Assembly: GCA_017308235.1 (NCBI GenBank) | Contig: JAFKFL010000013.1 | Location: forward strand, 124,001-188,000 | DNA: 64,000 nt | Origin: Alphaproteobacteria bacterium | Lineage (GTDB): Bacteria; Pseudomonadota; Alphaproteobacteria; Reyranellales; Reyranellaceae | Direction: 5' to 3' | In this document: positions 33,899-42,131 of the stretch, one piece after another | Position numbering within the stretch: the first letter of the stretch is position 1 | Layout of the letters: the number at the start of each line of letters is the position of its first letter | Notes under the pieces: model-generated | The model's database searches: none | Seen by the model: only the letters and a program-made list of their open reading frames with translations | What the model was told of the DNA's origin: nothing | Made by a program: the position numbers and the translations under genes

Positions 33899-34711
33899 AT
33901 GGGTTTCCTGCTTCACTGGCCTTGGCCGGAGATCGATCTGGATGACGTGCTCGCCGGAGCCGTCGCCGTGCGCGTCGATGTCACCGAGAACAAGGTCGAG
34001 GCGCCCGAGCATCGCCATCGCAAAGGGCAACTCGTTTTCGCGCTGGGCGGCGGGGTGACGTGCCGCGTTCCCAGCGGGCTATGGATGGTGCCGCCTCATT
34101 GCGCCGTGTGGGTCCCCGGCGGCATGCGCCACAGCAACATCGCAACCGCCAATGCCCGGATCTTTTTCGTCTTCATCGAGCCCACCGCCGATCTGCCGGA
34201 CCGATGCTGCACGTTCTCGATCTCGCCGCTGCTACGCGAGCTCATCGTCGAGCTGGCGGATCACCTGCGACAGGACGAGGGGCGGGAGAAGCTTTTCATC
34301 GAGGTGCTGCTGGGCGAGTTGCCGCGCATGCCGGTCCAGCAGTTGCATCTGCCGATTTCATCGGAACCGCGCTTGAGGCGGATCGCAGCAGCGCTTTCCG
34401 ACGATCCGGCCGATCGAAGTACGATGGCTGAATGGGCCGAACGCGTGGCGCTGAGCGAGAGCAGTCTCGCTCGCCTCGTCTCGAAGGAGACAGGGCTGAC
34501 GTTCGGGCGCTGGCGCCAGCAGCTGCATTTGATCGTTGCCTTGCGCGAGCTTTCGGCCGGCGCAAGCGTTCAGCAGGTCTCGGCCGATCTCGGCTATGAA
34601 TCGGTGACGGCCTTCATCACCATGTTCAAGAAAGCGCTCGGCAAACCGCCGGCGAGGTATCTCAGCGACATCGCCGGCGCCGCGCCACAGACACGGCATC
34701 CATTCGCATGA
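33899..34711 (+). CDS. AraC-family regulator, NimR-like
   Basis: 270 residues. The N-terminal half is a cupin-type sensor (HRHRKGQLVFALGGGVTCRV, MVPPHCAVWVPGGMRHSN); the C-terminal half has two helix-turn-helices, the second being SVQQVSADLGYESVTAFITMFKKALG followed by PPARYLS, the AraC signature. It is divergent from the MFS exporter, with 74 bases between the two start codons; that gap should hold both promoters and the operator. The arrangement and cupin type match NimR, which represses the divergent exporter gene. It may respond to the exported compound. Confidence 0.88.
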   Translation: MGFLLHWPWPEIDLDDVLAGAVAVRVDVTENKVEAPEHRHRKGQLVFALGGGVTCRVPSGLWMVPPHCAVWVPGGMRHSNIATANARIFFVFIEPTADLPDRCCTFSISPLLRELIVELADHLRQDEGREKLFIEVLLGELPRMPVQQLHLPISSEPRLRRIAAALSDDPADRSTMAEWAERVALSESSLARLVSKETGLTFGRWRQQLHLIVALRELSAGASVQQVSADLGYESVTAFITMFKKALGKPPARYLSDIAGAAPQTRHPFA

Positions 34712-34799
34712 GCCGGATTGATGATCCGGAATAGATTCACGATCTGGAAAGCGCAGGCCCCGTGTGCCACCGTGGCGTCGAACCCATCGGAGGTGCGCC

Positions 34800-36080
34800 A
34801 TGAGCCCGCTCGAGATTGCTGAGCAAACCGCTGCGGCGAACGCGAAGAGTGCGCCACAGGTCTATGTCCCGTCGCTCCAGCGCACGGAAGGCCAGCCGCC
34901 GCCCATCGCGGCGAACGGCGGCCTGTCCTACATGTCGTTCGACCGGGACGGCGATGCGGGGACTGCCGAGGCGCTCAAGGATGCCCTGGCCGAGATCGCG
35001 AATGGCGAGAGCCAGCGCGTTATCGACATGATCGACAAGGCGCCTCCTGGCCCGATCAAGACCAGGTGGGGCCTCGCGTTCCGCGACTACGACGAGTGTG
35101 TGAGGTACATCCGCGAGTCGAACACCATCAAGGCGCCGGAAGGCGGCGTGGCGCTGCCGCTGGCCTATACCGTCCACGAGCGGCCGACCTATTCCGTCGT
35201 TCCGTCAAACGCGCTCTGGCAGGATCCGGCGCGCGCCGACGTTGTTGCGATCCTGCGCAAGAACGAGCAGGACAATCGGCGGCGCGACCTCTATTTCCCG
35301 CAGGTGCTGCGCGACGCGCGGCGTATCGGCGAGTATTACCCGGGCCTCTCGCCCTCGAGCCCCGAATGCATGGACCGGCTCGGCGTCTCGCTGGCGCACA
35401 TCGAGTCCAAGTGCTCGAACTTCTACGATTCGGCGGAGGTGGAGCGCGTGTTCTACCCCGAGATCGAGAAACTCCTCCTCGATTTCTTTCCGGGCGCGAC
35501 CGACGCACTGGTCTACAACCACGACGTCTTCGACAAGGACTACACGGGCGACCGCACGGAAGACCAGGACAAGAAGAACCCGGGCGTGAATGCCCGTTAC
35601 GTCAACCTCGTGCACAACGACCTGAACGACAACTCGGGCCGCGTGCGCTGCCGCGAGCTGCTCACCAAGAACCTGCGCAACTTCGGGCGCACGCAGAACT
35701 ACACGGAGGAAGAGGCCGACGCGAAGATGTCGCGGCGGTTCGTGTCGATCAATCTCGCCAAGCCGATGGAGACGATCGAACAGTTCCCCTTCGTGCTCTG
35801 CGCCTGGCCCTCTTTCGCCGACCAGCCGTACATCAACAACTACCGGATCTACGACGACCGTGTGGGCGAGACTACGCGCTTCACCTACCGTCCCGACCAC
35901 GAGTGGTACTGGTTCCCCAAGCAGAAGCCCACCGAGGTCTCGATGCTGAAGTGCTACGACTCGGTGACCGACGGTTCGGTCTCGCGCTGGTCGTTCCACA
36001 CCGCTTGCATCGACCCGACCGCGCCCGCCAATGCGCGCTGCCGCAAGAACGTTGTGGTTCGAGCCTTCGTCTTCTTCTAA
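34800..36080 (+). CDS. CmcJ/NvfI-family oxidoreductase
   Basis: 426 residues from the ATG at 34800, which has GGAGG upstream. Recognisable family features are VYNHDVFDKDY, the histidine motif NLVHNDLNDNSGRVR, ENYTEEEAD-like helix before FVSINLAKPM, the FPFVLCAWPSF block, TYRPDHEWYWFPKQKPTEVS, LKCYDS, and SFHTACIDPTAP. CmcJ takes part in 7-methoxylation of cephamycin and NvfI is a 2-oxoglutarate-dependent endoperoxidase, so members act on secondary metabolites. No beta-lactam genes are nearby; the substrate is unknown. The N-terminal 100 residues are longer than in CmcJ. It is followed by the convergent LysR gene. Confidence 0.8.
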   Translation: MSPLEIAEQTAAANAKSAPQVYVPSLQRTEGQPPPIAANGGLSYMSFDRDGDAGTAEALKDALAEIANGESQRVIDMIDKAPPGPIKTRWGLAFRDYDECVRYIRESNTIKAPEGGVALPLAYTVHERPTYSVVPSNALWQDPARADVVAILRKNEQDNRRRDLYFPQVLRDARRIGEYYPGLSPSSPECMDRLGVSLAHIESKCSNFYDSAEVERVFYPEIEKLLLDFFPGATDALVYNHDVFDKDYTGDRTEDQDKKNPGVNARYVNLVHNDLNDNSGRVRCRELLTKNLRNFGRTQNYTEEEADAKMSRRFVSINLAKPMETIEQFPFVLCAWPSFADQPYINNYRIYDDRVGETTRFTYRPDHEWYWFPKQKPTEVSMLKCYDSVTDGSVSRWSFHTACIDPTAPANARCRKNVVVRAFVFF

Positions 36081-36104
36081 CCCGGCGGCCAGCGGCGGGA
36101 CGCG

Positions 36105-37010
36105 CTATCGCTTCGCCGACGCTTTGACGAAGTCGATGAACGCTCGCAATGGCGCCGGCACGAGGCGTCGTCCGGGGTAGTAGAGGAACGGCCCGGAGAA
36201 ACGCAGCCACCAGGGTTCGAGGACGGGTTCGAGAGCGCCGCTGTCGAGATGCGGACGCAGCCAATCCTCGAACAGGGCGATGATGCCGGTGCCGGCGATC
36301 GCGGCTGCGATCGAGAGATCCGTCGCCGGGCCGGCGCTCGTGATCAGCGGTCCCGTCGGGTCGACGCGAATCGTCTTGCCGGCCCGCTCGAACTCCCACC
36401 CCGTCATCCTTCCGGAGGGAAACCGGCCGCGCAGGCAGGCGTGGTGGAGCAGGTCGCGCGGATGCTGCGGCCGGCCGCGGCGATCGAGATAGGCCGGTGC
36501 GGCAGCGACGGCGAAACGCTGGACGCGCGGCCCGATCGGCACCGCGATCATGTCCTGCTCCAGCCGCTCGTCGTAACGGATCCCGGCATCGCAGCCGGCC
36601 GCCAGCACGTCGACGAAGCTCTCCTCGGCGACCACCTCCAGGGTGATCTCCGGATAGGCGGCGAGGAAAGGCGGGACGAGCGCCGGCAACACCAGTCGCA
36701 CCGCACTGACCGGCACGTTGAGGCGCAGCGTGCCTGCCGGCCGGTCCCGAAAGCCGTTGACCACATCGAGCGCCGCGTCCACCTCGGCCAGCGCCGGCCC
36801 GAGCCGCTGAAGCAGGCGCTGCCCTGCCTCGGTCGGCGCGACACTGCGCGTGGTGCGATTGAGTAGCCTGACGCCGAGCTGCGTCTCCAGCCGGCTCACC
36901 GCCTCGCTCAGGCCTGACGCGCTGGCCCCGCTGGCGCGGGCGCCGTCGCGAAAGCCCTTGGCGCGGGCCACGGCCATGAAGGCATTGAGATCGTTCAGGT
37001 CGACCGTCAT
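36105..37010 (-). CDS. LysR-family transcriptional regulator
   Basis: 301 residues: N-terminal winged helix (DLNDLNAFMAVARAKGFRDG, SGLSEAVSRLETQLGVRLLN, RTTRSVAPTEAG) and a C-terminal co-inducer domain with GTLRLNVPVSAVRLVLPALV. The pattern is close to the DsdC/YafC-type subgroup that sits beside aldo/keto reductase genes. It is divergent from one such gene, with 108 bp between them and palindromic repeats there, so it should regulate that gene and itself. Confidence 0.93.
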   Translation of the reverse strand: MTVDLNDLNAFMAVARAKGFRDGARASGASASGLSEAVSRLETQLGVRLLNRTTRSVAPTEAGQRLLQRLGPALAEVDAALDVVNGFRDRPAGTLRLNVPVSAVRLVLPALVPPFLAAYPEITLEVVAEESFVDVLAAGCDAGIRYDERLEQDMIAVPIGPRVQRFAVAAAPAYLDRRGRPQHPRDLLHHACLRGRFPSGRMTGWEFERAGKTIRVDPTGPLITSAGPATDLSIAAAIAGTGIIALFEDWLRPHLDSGALEPVLEPWWLRFSGPFLYYPGRRLVPAPLRAFIDFVKASAKR

Positions 37011-37021
37011 TGTTCGCCATT

Positions 37022-37064
37022 CCGGACAATCTGTTCGGATTATGCCAGTTTTCGGACAGTTCGG
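37022..37064. promoter_or_regulatory. Candidate LysR operator
   Basis: In the gap between the divergent LysR and aldo/keto reductase genes, CCGGACAATCTGTTCGG (37022-37038) is an inverted repeat with one mismatch, and 37051-37064 repeats the half-sites (TTCGGACAGTTCGG). LysR proteins bind two such sites about 20-30 bases apart near the divergent promoters; the spacing here fits. Confidence 0.5.
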
Positions 37065-37118
37065 CAGGCCTTAACTACGGGCCGATTCAACAGGAGCCCG
37101 TTCAATAGGAGATCGCCC

Positions 37119-37988
37119 ATGGCCAGCACTGTTCCCGCCGACACGTTCCGCCTCGGCGATCGCATCGTGAAGCGGTTCGGCTATGGCGCCATGCAGCTTG
37201 CCGGTCCCGGCGTGTTCGGTCCGCCCAAGGACCATGCCGCGGCGCTGGCCGTCCTGCGCGAGGCCGTCGCCGCAGGCGTGAACCATATCGACACCAGCGA
37301 CTTCTACGGCCCGCACGTCACCAATCGGTTGATCCGCGAGGCATTGCATCCCTATCCGGACGATCTTGTGATCGTCACCAAGGTCGGCGCGCGGCGCGGC
37401 GCGGATGCGTCATGGAATCCGGCGTTCTAACGCGAGGCTCTCACCGAGGCCGTGCGCGACAATCTGCGTAACCTCGGGCTGGATGTGCTCGATGTCGTCA
37501 ACCTGCGCGCCCTGTTCAGCCCGCACGGGCCGGCCGAGGGATCGATCGAGGCGCCGCTCACCGTGCTGGCCGAGCTTCAGCAGCAGGGCCTCATCCGGCA
37601 CCTTGGTCTCAGCAACGTCACGCCGACACAGGTCGCGGAAGGACGGCGGCTCTGCGAGATCGTCTGCGTGCAGAACCATTACAACCTGGCGCACCGGGAC
37701 GACGATGCCTTGATCGACGATCTCGCGCGCGACGGTATCGCGTACGTGCCCTATTTCCCGCTGGGCGGCTTCACGCCCTTGCAGTCCTCGACCCTGTCCG
37801 AGGTTGCACAGCGCCTCGATGCCACGCCGATGCAGGTCGCACTCGCCTGGCTCCATCGCCGTGCGCCCAACATTTTGCTGATTCCCGGCACATCCTCCGT
37901 CGTGCATCTCAAGCAGAACCTCGCCGCAGCCGACCTCGATCTCTCTGACGAGGCCGTTGCTGCGCTTTCCACGTTGGATAAGCGGTAG
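37119..37988 (+). pseudogene. Aldo/keto reductase interrupted by one stop codon
   Basis: The frame 37119-37430 (104 codons incl. stop) and the frame 37431-37988 are the same frame, and together they give a complete 289-residue aldo/keto reductase with only one TAA at 37428-37430. Before the stop come VKRFGYGAMQLAGPGVFGPP, the NHIDTSDFYGPHVTNRLIRE catalytic-Tyr segment, and VTKVGARRG; after it come EAVRDNLRNLGLDVLDVVNL, RHLGLSNVTPTQ, VQNHYNLAHRDDD and LIPGTSSVVHLKQNLAAADL. TCA in place of TAA would restore Ser. Either a recent nonsense mutation or a sequence error. The rest of the gene is well kept, which favours a recent event. NAD(P)H-dependent carbonyl reduction would be the lost role. Confidence 0.85.
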
Positions 37989-38036
37989 CGTTGTCGTCGC
38001 TGGTTAAGATGGACAGCGGATAGGACTGACGGGCCG

Positions 38037-38123
38037 CTAGAGGCCCCGACGGAGGGCCGCGCGGACACCGACAACAATAACGACAGCGGAGCAAAGCATC
38101 AGCACTCCGAAGACCGTACTCAT
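38037..38123 (-). CDS. Possible 28-residue membrane peptide
   Basis: MSTVFGVLMLCSAVVIVVGV followed by RAALRRGL: one hydrophobic span and a basic tail, the usual make-up of bacterial small membrane proteins. GGAGG stands 6 bases before the ATG at 38123. No homologue recognised; expression evidence would be needed. Confidence 0.4.
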   Translation of the reverse strand: MSTVFGVLMLCSAVVIVVGVRAALRRGL

Positions 38124-38379
38124 GGCACACCTCCAGACACTATGTACGCTCTCGGCGATAAATCCGTGCCGGGCTTTTTCAGCATCAGAACGACTGAAAA
38201 TTGGCAACCTTCGGCACGCACATCTATTTGCACGTGCCTGTAAACTTCCGAGCGCCGGCCGGCGCTCGCGGGCGAACACAAAGGGGCCGTTAGCTCTGTT
38301 GTCTCGCCGGTAAAAGGGCCCTGTGCGTGATCGGCGCACGGAAGTTTTCCAGGTGAGTCGTGGCCTCTAGCCGTCGGCA

Positions 38380-38395
38380 TATGGAACAAATGTTC
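38380..38395. promoter_or_regulatory. Palindrome ahead of the amino-acid receptor gene
   Basis: TGGAACAAATGTTCCA is a perfect 16-base palindrome about 90 bases upstream of the receptor start at 38482; it could bind a dimeric regulator. No family can be assigned from sequence. Confidence 0.4.
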
Positions 38396-38481
38396 CATTG
38401 TTGATTTGTATGGCCCATTTGTTGCGACACTCCGAGTGCCTTGCTACGCTTTCCTCATTGATCTTTGTGGGGGGAAAACCA

Positions 38482-39504
38482 ATGCGCTTCTTCGAACGAA
38501 TCAGCATCTTCGCCGTCGTCGCGTTGATCGCCCTGCCGGCCGTCGCCCAGACGCCGTCGACCCTCGAGGTCGTCAAGAAACGGGGACAGGTGATTTGCGG
38601 CGTCAATGTCGGCCTCGGTGGCTTCTCGCTACCCGACAGCCAGGGCAAGTGGGCCGGCCTCGACATCGATCTCTGTGCCGCCGTCTCCGCCGCTGTATTT
38701 GGCGACAGCACCAAGACCAAGTTCGTGCCGCTCTCCGCCCAGCAGCGCTTCACCGCCCTGCAGTCGGGCGAGATCGACATGCTGGTGCGCAACTCCACCA
38801 TCACGCTGGAGCGCGACGCCGGTCTCGGCATCCAGTATGCGGGCGTCAACTTCTACGACGGCCAGGGCTTCATGGTGCCCAAGAAGTCGGGCGTGAAGGC
38901 GCTCAAGGAGCTCGATGGCGCCACCATCTGCGTGGCCCAGGGCACGACCCACGAGTTCAACATGGCGAGCTACTTCCGCAGCCGCAGCCTCACCATCAAG
39001 CCCGTGGTCTACGAGAGCCAGGACCTCATGTACCAGGCCTTCTTCGGTGGCCGCTGCGATGCCATGACCCAGGATTCCTCCGCACTCGCCTCGGCGCTGG
39101 CCACCCGCAACATGCAGGCCGATTTCATGATCCTGCCCGAGCTGATCTCCAAGGAACCGCTCGGCCCGTTCGTGCGCCGCGGCGACGACGTGTGGCTGGC
39201 CGTGGTGCGCTGGACGCTCTTCGCGATGATGGAAGCAGAGGAGAAGGGTGTCACCAAGGCCAATGTCGACGAACAGCTGAAGTCGACCGATCCGCTGGTG
39301 CAGCGGCTGCTCGGCGACAAGCCCGGCAACGGCAAGGCGCTCGGTCTCGACGAGAAGTGGACCTACAACATCATCAAGCAGGTCGGCAATTACGGCGAGA
39401 GCTTCGAACGCAATGTCGGCATGGACTCGCCGCTGAAGCTGCAGCGCGGCCTCAACGCGCTGTGGACCAAGGGCGGACTGATGTATCCGCTGCCGCTGCG
39501 CTGA
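38482..39504 (+). CDS. General amino-acid ABC transporter substrate-binding protein (AapJ/BztA type)
   Basis: 340 residues from the ATG at 38482; upstream in-frame ATGs would precede the signal peptide with odd sequence. Signal MRFFERISIFAVVALIALPA, cleavage near VAQ. The mature protein follows the polar amino-acid receptor pattern: VKKRGQVICGVNVGLGGFSL, WAGLDIDLCAAVSAAVFGD, MLVRNSTITLERDAGLGIQY, and YQAFFGGRCDAMTQDSSALA. Full length for AapJ. No permease or ATPase genes accompany it, so it must work with components encoded elsewhere. Possibly controlled through the palindrome upstream. Confidence 0.92.
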   Translation: MRFFERISIFAVVALIALPAVAQTPSTLEVVKKRGQVICGVNVGLGGFSLPDSQGKWAGLDIDLCAAVSAAVFGDSTKTKFVPLSAQQRFTALQSGEIDMLVRNSTITLERDAGLGIQYAGVNFYDGQGFMVPKKSGVKALKELDGATICVAQGTTHEFNMASYFRSRSLTIKPVVYESQDLMYQAFFGGRCDAMTQDSSALASALATRNMQADFMILPELISKEPLGPFVRRGDDVWLAVVRWTLFAMMEAEEKGVTKANVDEQLKSTDPLVQRLLGDKPGNGKALGLDEKWTYNIIKQVGNYGESFERNVGMDSPLKLQRGLNALWTKGGLMYPLPLR

Positions 39505-39524
39505 CGCGGAGTTCGTTCCGGCCT

Positions 39525-40322
39525 GTGTCGAACCACCGGCGCGTCGCTGCCGTTGTCGCCGCATCGCTGGTCGTAGCTTGCATCTTTCCGCAGGGTACGG
39601 CCGGTCGAGAGGCGACCGTCAATGTCGACGGCCAGAACCTCCACATCGAAACGTTGGGTGCAGCGGCGCCCAATGTCGTGTTCGAGGCGGGGCTGGGCAA
39701 CGACTCGACGACCTGGAAATCGGTCATCGGTCCCATTGCCGAGTTCGCTCATGTGGTGATGTACGACCGCGCGGGCCTTGGCCGCAGCCTGCCGATGAGG
39801 AAAAGGGACGCGCCAGTCACTGCGATCGAGGTCGCGACCGCGCTTCATGCCCTGCTTGCGGCATCCGACATCCGCCCACCGTATATCCTGGTCGGCCATT
39901 CGCTGGGCGGCCTCTACGTGCAGATGTTTGCGCGAAAGTACCCCAGGGAGGTCGTGGGCGTCGTCTTGCTCGACTCATCGAGTGTGGATGCGCCCGATGA
40001 ATTGAAGACGCGCGCGCGGCTCGAGCCGGGGACAGCGGCCTATCTCGAGGAAGAAGGCATCCCCGAAAGCAACCGGCAGGTCAAAAGCGGCGGCCCGTTC
40101 CCGGATGTCCCGCTCGCGGTCGTTGCCGCGACGGATCACGGGCCCTTCTTCAGGCAGTGGGAGCCGACCTTGATGCGTCTGCAGCAGCAACTCGCCACGC
40201 TCTCGCCGCGCGCGACGCTCATCGTGGCGCAAGGCAGCGGCCATGACGTTCAGCTCGATCGGCCTGCCACCGTCGTCGATGCGGTCAGGCGGGTGGCTGC
40301 GTCCGCGAAGACGCAGCCATGA
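39525..40322 (+). CDS. Alpha/beta hydrolase, probable lipoprotein
   Basis: 265 residues from a GTG at 39525, 20 bases after the receptor stop. The start gives a lipoprotein-like signal with LVVAC (Cys 18 or so). The hydrolase fold shows the oxyanion region FEAGLGNDSTTWKSVIG, VVMYDRAGLGRS, the nucleophile elbow ILVGHSLGGLYVQMFARKYP, VVLLDSSSVD and the C-terminal His in GSGHDVQLD. The triad is thus complete. Exported, so it probably acts on an ester in the envelope or medium. Convergent with sbmA, with a 9-bp gap. Confidence 0.85.
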   Translation: MSNHRRVAAVVAASLVVACIFPQGTAGREATVNVDGQNLHIETLGAAAPNVVFEAGLGNDSTTWKSVIGPIAEFAHVVMYDRAGLGRSLPMRKRDAPVTAIEVATALHALLAASDIRPPYILVGHSLGGLYVQMFARKYPREVVGVVLLDSSSVDAPDELKTRARLEPGTAAYLEEEGIPESNRQVKSGGPFPDVPLAVVAATDHGPFFRQWEPTLMRLQQQLATLSPRATLIVAQGSGHDVQLDRPATVVDAVRRVAASAKTQP

Positions 40323-40331
40323 CATGAAGAC

Positions 40332-41594
40332 CTATGATGTTGCGGCCGGGGCCTCGGCTTCGATGGCGCCTAGCGGCTCGTCGCGGATCGTCGCCTCGAA
40401 GGCGCGCAGTCGCTTGTAGATCGAGATCAGCGACACGATCGTCGTCCACGACTTGACCAGGTACTGGAACGATCCCTCGACCCGGCCGAAGGCGCGGACA
40501 ATCTGCTGCAGGACGCCCAGCGTCAGGCCACCGGCCACGATCGTCGGCGCGAGCGCAGTGTAGGGGACCAGCACGCCCGCCTGCAGGTAACCGTAGCGGA
40601 CGACATTGAAGTAGAGAAAGTTCCAGTAGAGGCGGAAGTAGTTCGCCCGCACATCGCGGAACAGGGTTTGAAGAGTCGGCGGCTGCGCACGATCGGCGTC
40701 GTCCTCGCCCAGCACCAGCTCCTTGCGGTAGGCGGCCTCGACACGCTGGTTGCGGAACTCGAGTCCGGGCAGCCGTATGCCGGCAATAGCGAGGGCGCTG
40801 GTCCCGACTGCGGCCCAGATGACTGCGACGAACACCAGCGCCTGCGGGACCTCGCCGACGAGCGGCAGCTCCTTCACGTAGGAGGACAGCCCCCACAGGA
40901 TCGGCAGGAACGCGATCAGGGCCATCAGTGCGTCGAGCAGGCTCGCCCCGAGCTGTTCCAGCGTGTCCGCGAAGCGCTGTGTATCTTCCTGGATGCGCTG
41001 CGAGGCGCCTTCGATGTGCCGAAGCTGCCGCCAGTTGGCGACATAGAAATCGTTCATCGCCGTGCGCCAGCGGAAGACGTAGTGGCTGGTGATGAAGGCC
41101 GTCAGCACGGCGGTGGTGATATAGGTGAGGGCGATGGTGGCGAACGTCAGAAGCTGGCCGAAGAACTGCTCCTGCGTGACGGCGCCCGGCTTTGCCAACG
41201 CCTGCTGCAGCATGTTGTAGAAGGTGCCGAACCAAGCGTTGATCATCACGTCGAGCTGAACCTGGAACCAGATCAGGAAGATGATCAGCGCCGAGACGCC
41301 GACCGACCAACGGAACCAGCGATGCGGCAGGAGCCAGCCCACCAGACCGACGAAGATCGCGCCTGACACGATCATGTACTGGTAGAGCCAGACGTCGCGC
41401 GCGGCGTCGATGGCGACGGTTGCCGTCGCGTCGCTGACGCCGGCTGGCGGATAGGGAAAGCCGATCAGGCCGCCGAGGCTGAGCTGGGGGCCGAAATCGC
41501 GGGCGACGGCGTACCACAGGGCCATGCTGAGCGCGGTCCACAGGAGCACGGCCGGGAAAAAGAGCTTCGGGTTCGGGAAAAACGAGGAGAACAT
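40332..41594 (-). CDS. sbmA: SbmA/BacA-family peptide transporter
   Basis: 420 residues, about eight membrane helices and the ABC-exporter-like fold without an ATPase domain that defines SbmA/BacA. MFSSFFPNPKLFFPAVLLWT, IVSGAIFVGLVGWLLPHRWF, WFGTFYNMLQQAL, TSHYVFRWRTAMNDFYVANW, EGASQRIQEDTQRFADTLEQ and GRVEGSFQYLVKSWTTIVSL are family segments. SbmA/BacA are proton-driven inner-membrane importers of peptides (microcins, bleomycin, proline-rich peptides, NCR peptides); rhizobial BacA is needed in symbiosis. It is convergent with the hydrolase gene. Confidence 0.92.
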   Translation of the reverse strand: MFSSFFPNPKLFFPAVLLWTALSMALWYAVARDFGPQLSLGGLIGFPYPPAGVSDATATVAIDAARDVWLYQYMIVSGAIFVGLVGWLLPHRWFRWSVGVSALIIFLIWFQVQLDVMINAWFGTFYNMLQQALAKPGAVTQEQFFGQLLTFATIALTYITTAVLTAFITSHYVFRWRTAMNDFYVANWRQLRHIEGASQRIQEDTQRFADTLEQLGASLLDALMALIAFLPILWGLSSYVKELPLVGEVPQALVFVAVIWAAVGTSALAIAGIRLPGLEFRNQRVEAAYRKELVLGEDDADRAQPPTLQTLFRDVRANYFRLYWNFLYFNVVRYGYLQAGVLVPYTALAPTIVAGGLTLGVLQQIVRAFGRVEGSFQYLVKSWTTIVSLISIYKRLRAFEATIRDEPLGAIEAEAPAATS

Positions 41595-41708
41595 CGTTCC
41601 TCAATAGCGCAAGGACCCTGATCGGGCCATGTGGGTTCCCATTGCGCGTTGCCGGCGGACTTCCTCTCCGCCGGCTTCATTTGCTTCGGACAGATCAGGA
41701 GTATCGAC

Positions 41709-42101
41709 ATGAGCCTCGGGGGGATTTGCAACCTCGACTACACCATCCTGTTGTGCAACCGGATGGGAGAAACGCGCGCGTTCTATCGCGACATCATGAG
41801 ATTTCCGATCGAGACCGACCTCGAGAATTGGGTCAGTTTTCGTGTCGGCGGCGCGCTGTTGACGTTACGGCCGCGCGGCACATGGAGTGTCTGCGACGAC
41901 GGCAAGTCGGTGCCCGGATCGGCAGCGATACAGCTGGCCTTCCGCGTGGCGCTCCCGGAAGTCGACGCCTGCCATGCCGAACTACTGGGGAAGGGCGTGC
42001 CGATTCTGAGAGGGCCTACCGATCTGGCCGACTGGCGCCACCGCACTCTGTTCTTTCGCGATCCCGAGGACAACGTCATCGAAATCTACGCCGAATACTG
42101 A
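41709..42101 (+). CDS. VOC-family (glyoxalase/bleomycin-resistance) protein
   Basis: 130 residues from the ATG at 41709, which has AGGAG 9 bases upstream; the frame is open before it without a better start. The betaalphabetabetabeta repeats are seen as LDYTILLCNRMGETRAFYRD with FPIETDLENWVSFRVGGALL, and AIQLAFRVALPEVDACHAEL with RTLFFRDPEDNVIEIYAEY. The metal ligand Glu in IEIYAEY is kept. Family members include glyoxalases, extradiol dioxygenases and bleomycin-binding proteins; the substrate is unknown. Confidence 0.85.
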   Translation: MSLGGICNLDYTILLCNRMGETRAFYRDIMRFPIETDLENWVSFRVGGALLTLRPRGTWSVCDDGKSVPGSAAIQLAFRVALPEVDACHAELLGKGVPILRGPTDLADWRHRTLFFRDPEDNVIEIYAEY

Positions 42102-42131
42102 CCGTGTCCGTGCGGGCGTGGTCGGCTCCGA

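Larger units (their letters stand above)
37989..38481 (+). other. Intergenic stretch with a possible 28-residue gene
   Basis: Apart from the short minus-strand frame at 38037-38123, no gene is apparent. The promoter of the amino-acid receptor gene should lie between about 38380 and 38470, where the sequence is richer in A and T (TGGAACAAATGTTCCA at 38380-38395 is a perfect palindrome and a possible operator). Confidence 0.45.

Noticed and set aside
38406..40322. A 638-codon plus-strand frame as one protein
   Set aside because: Its first two thirds is a shadow of the amino-acid receptor gene; the real gene is the hydrolase from the GTG at 39525.
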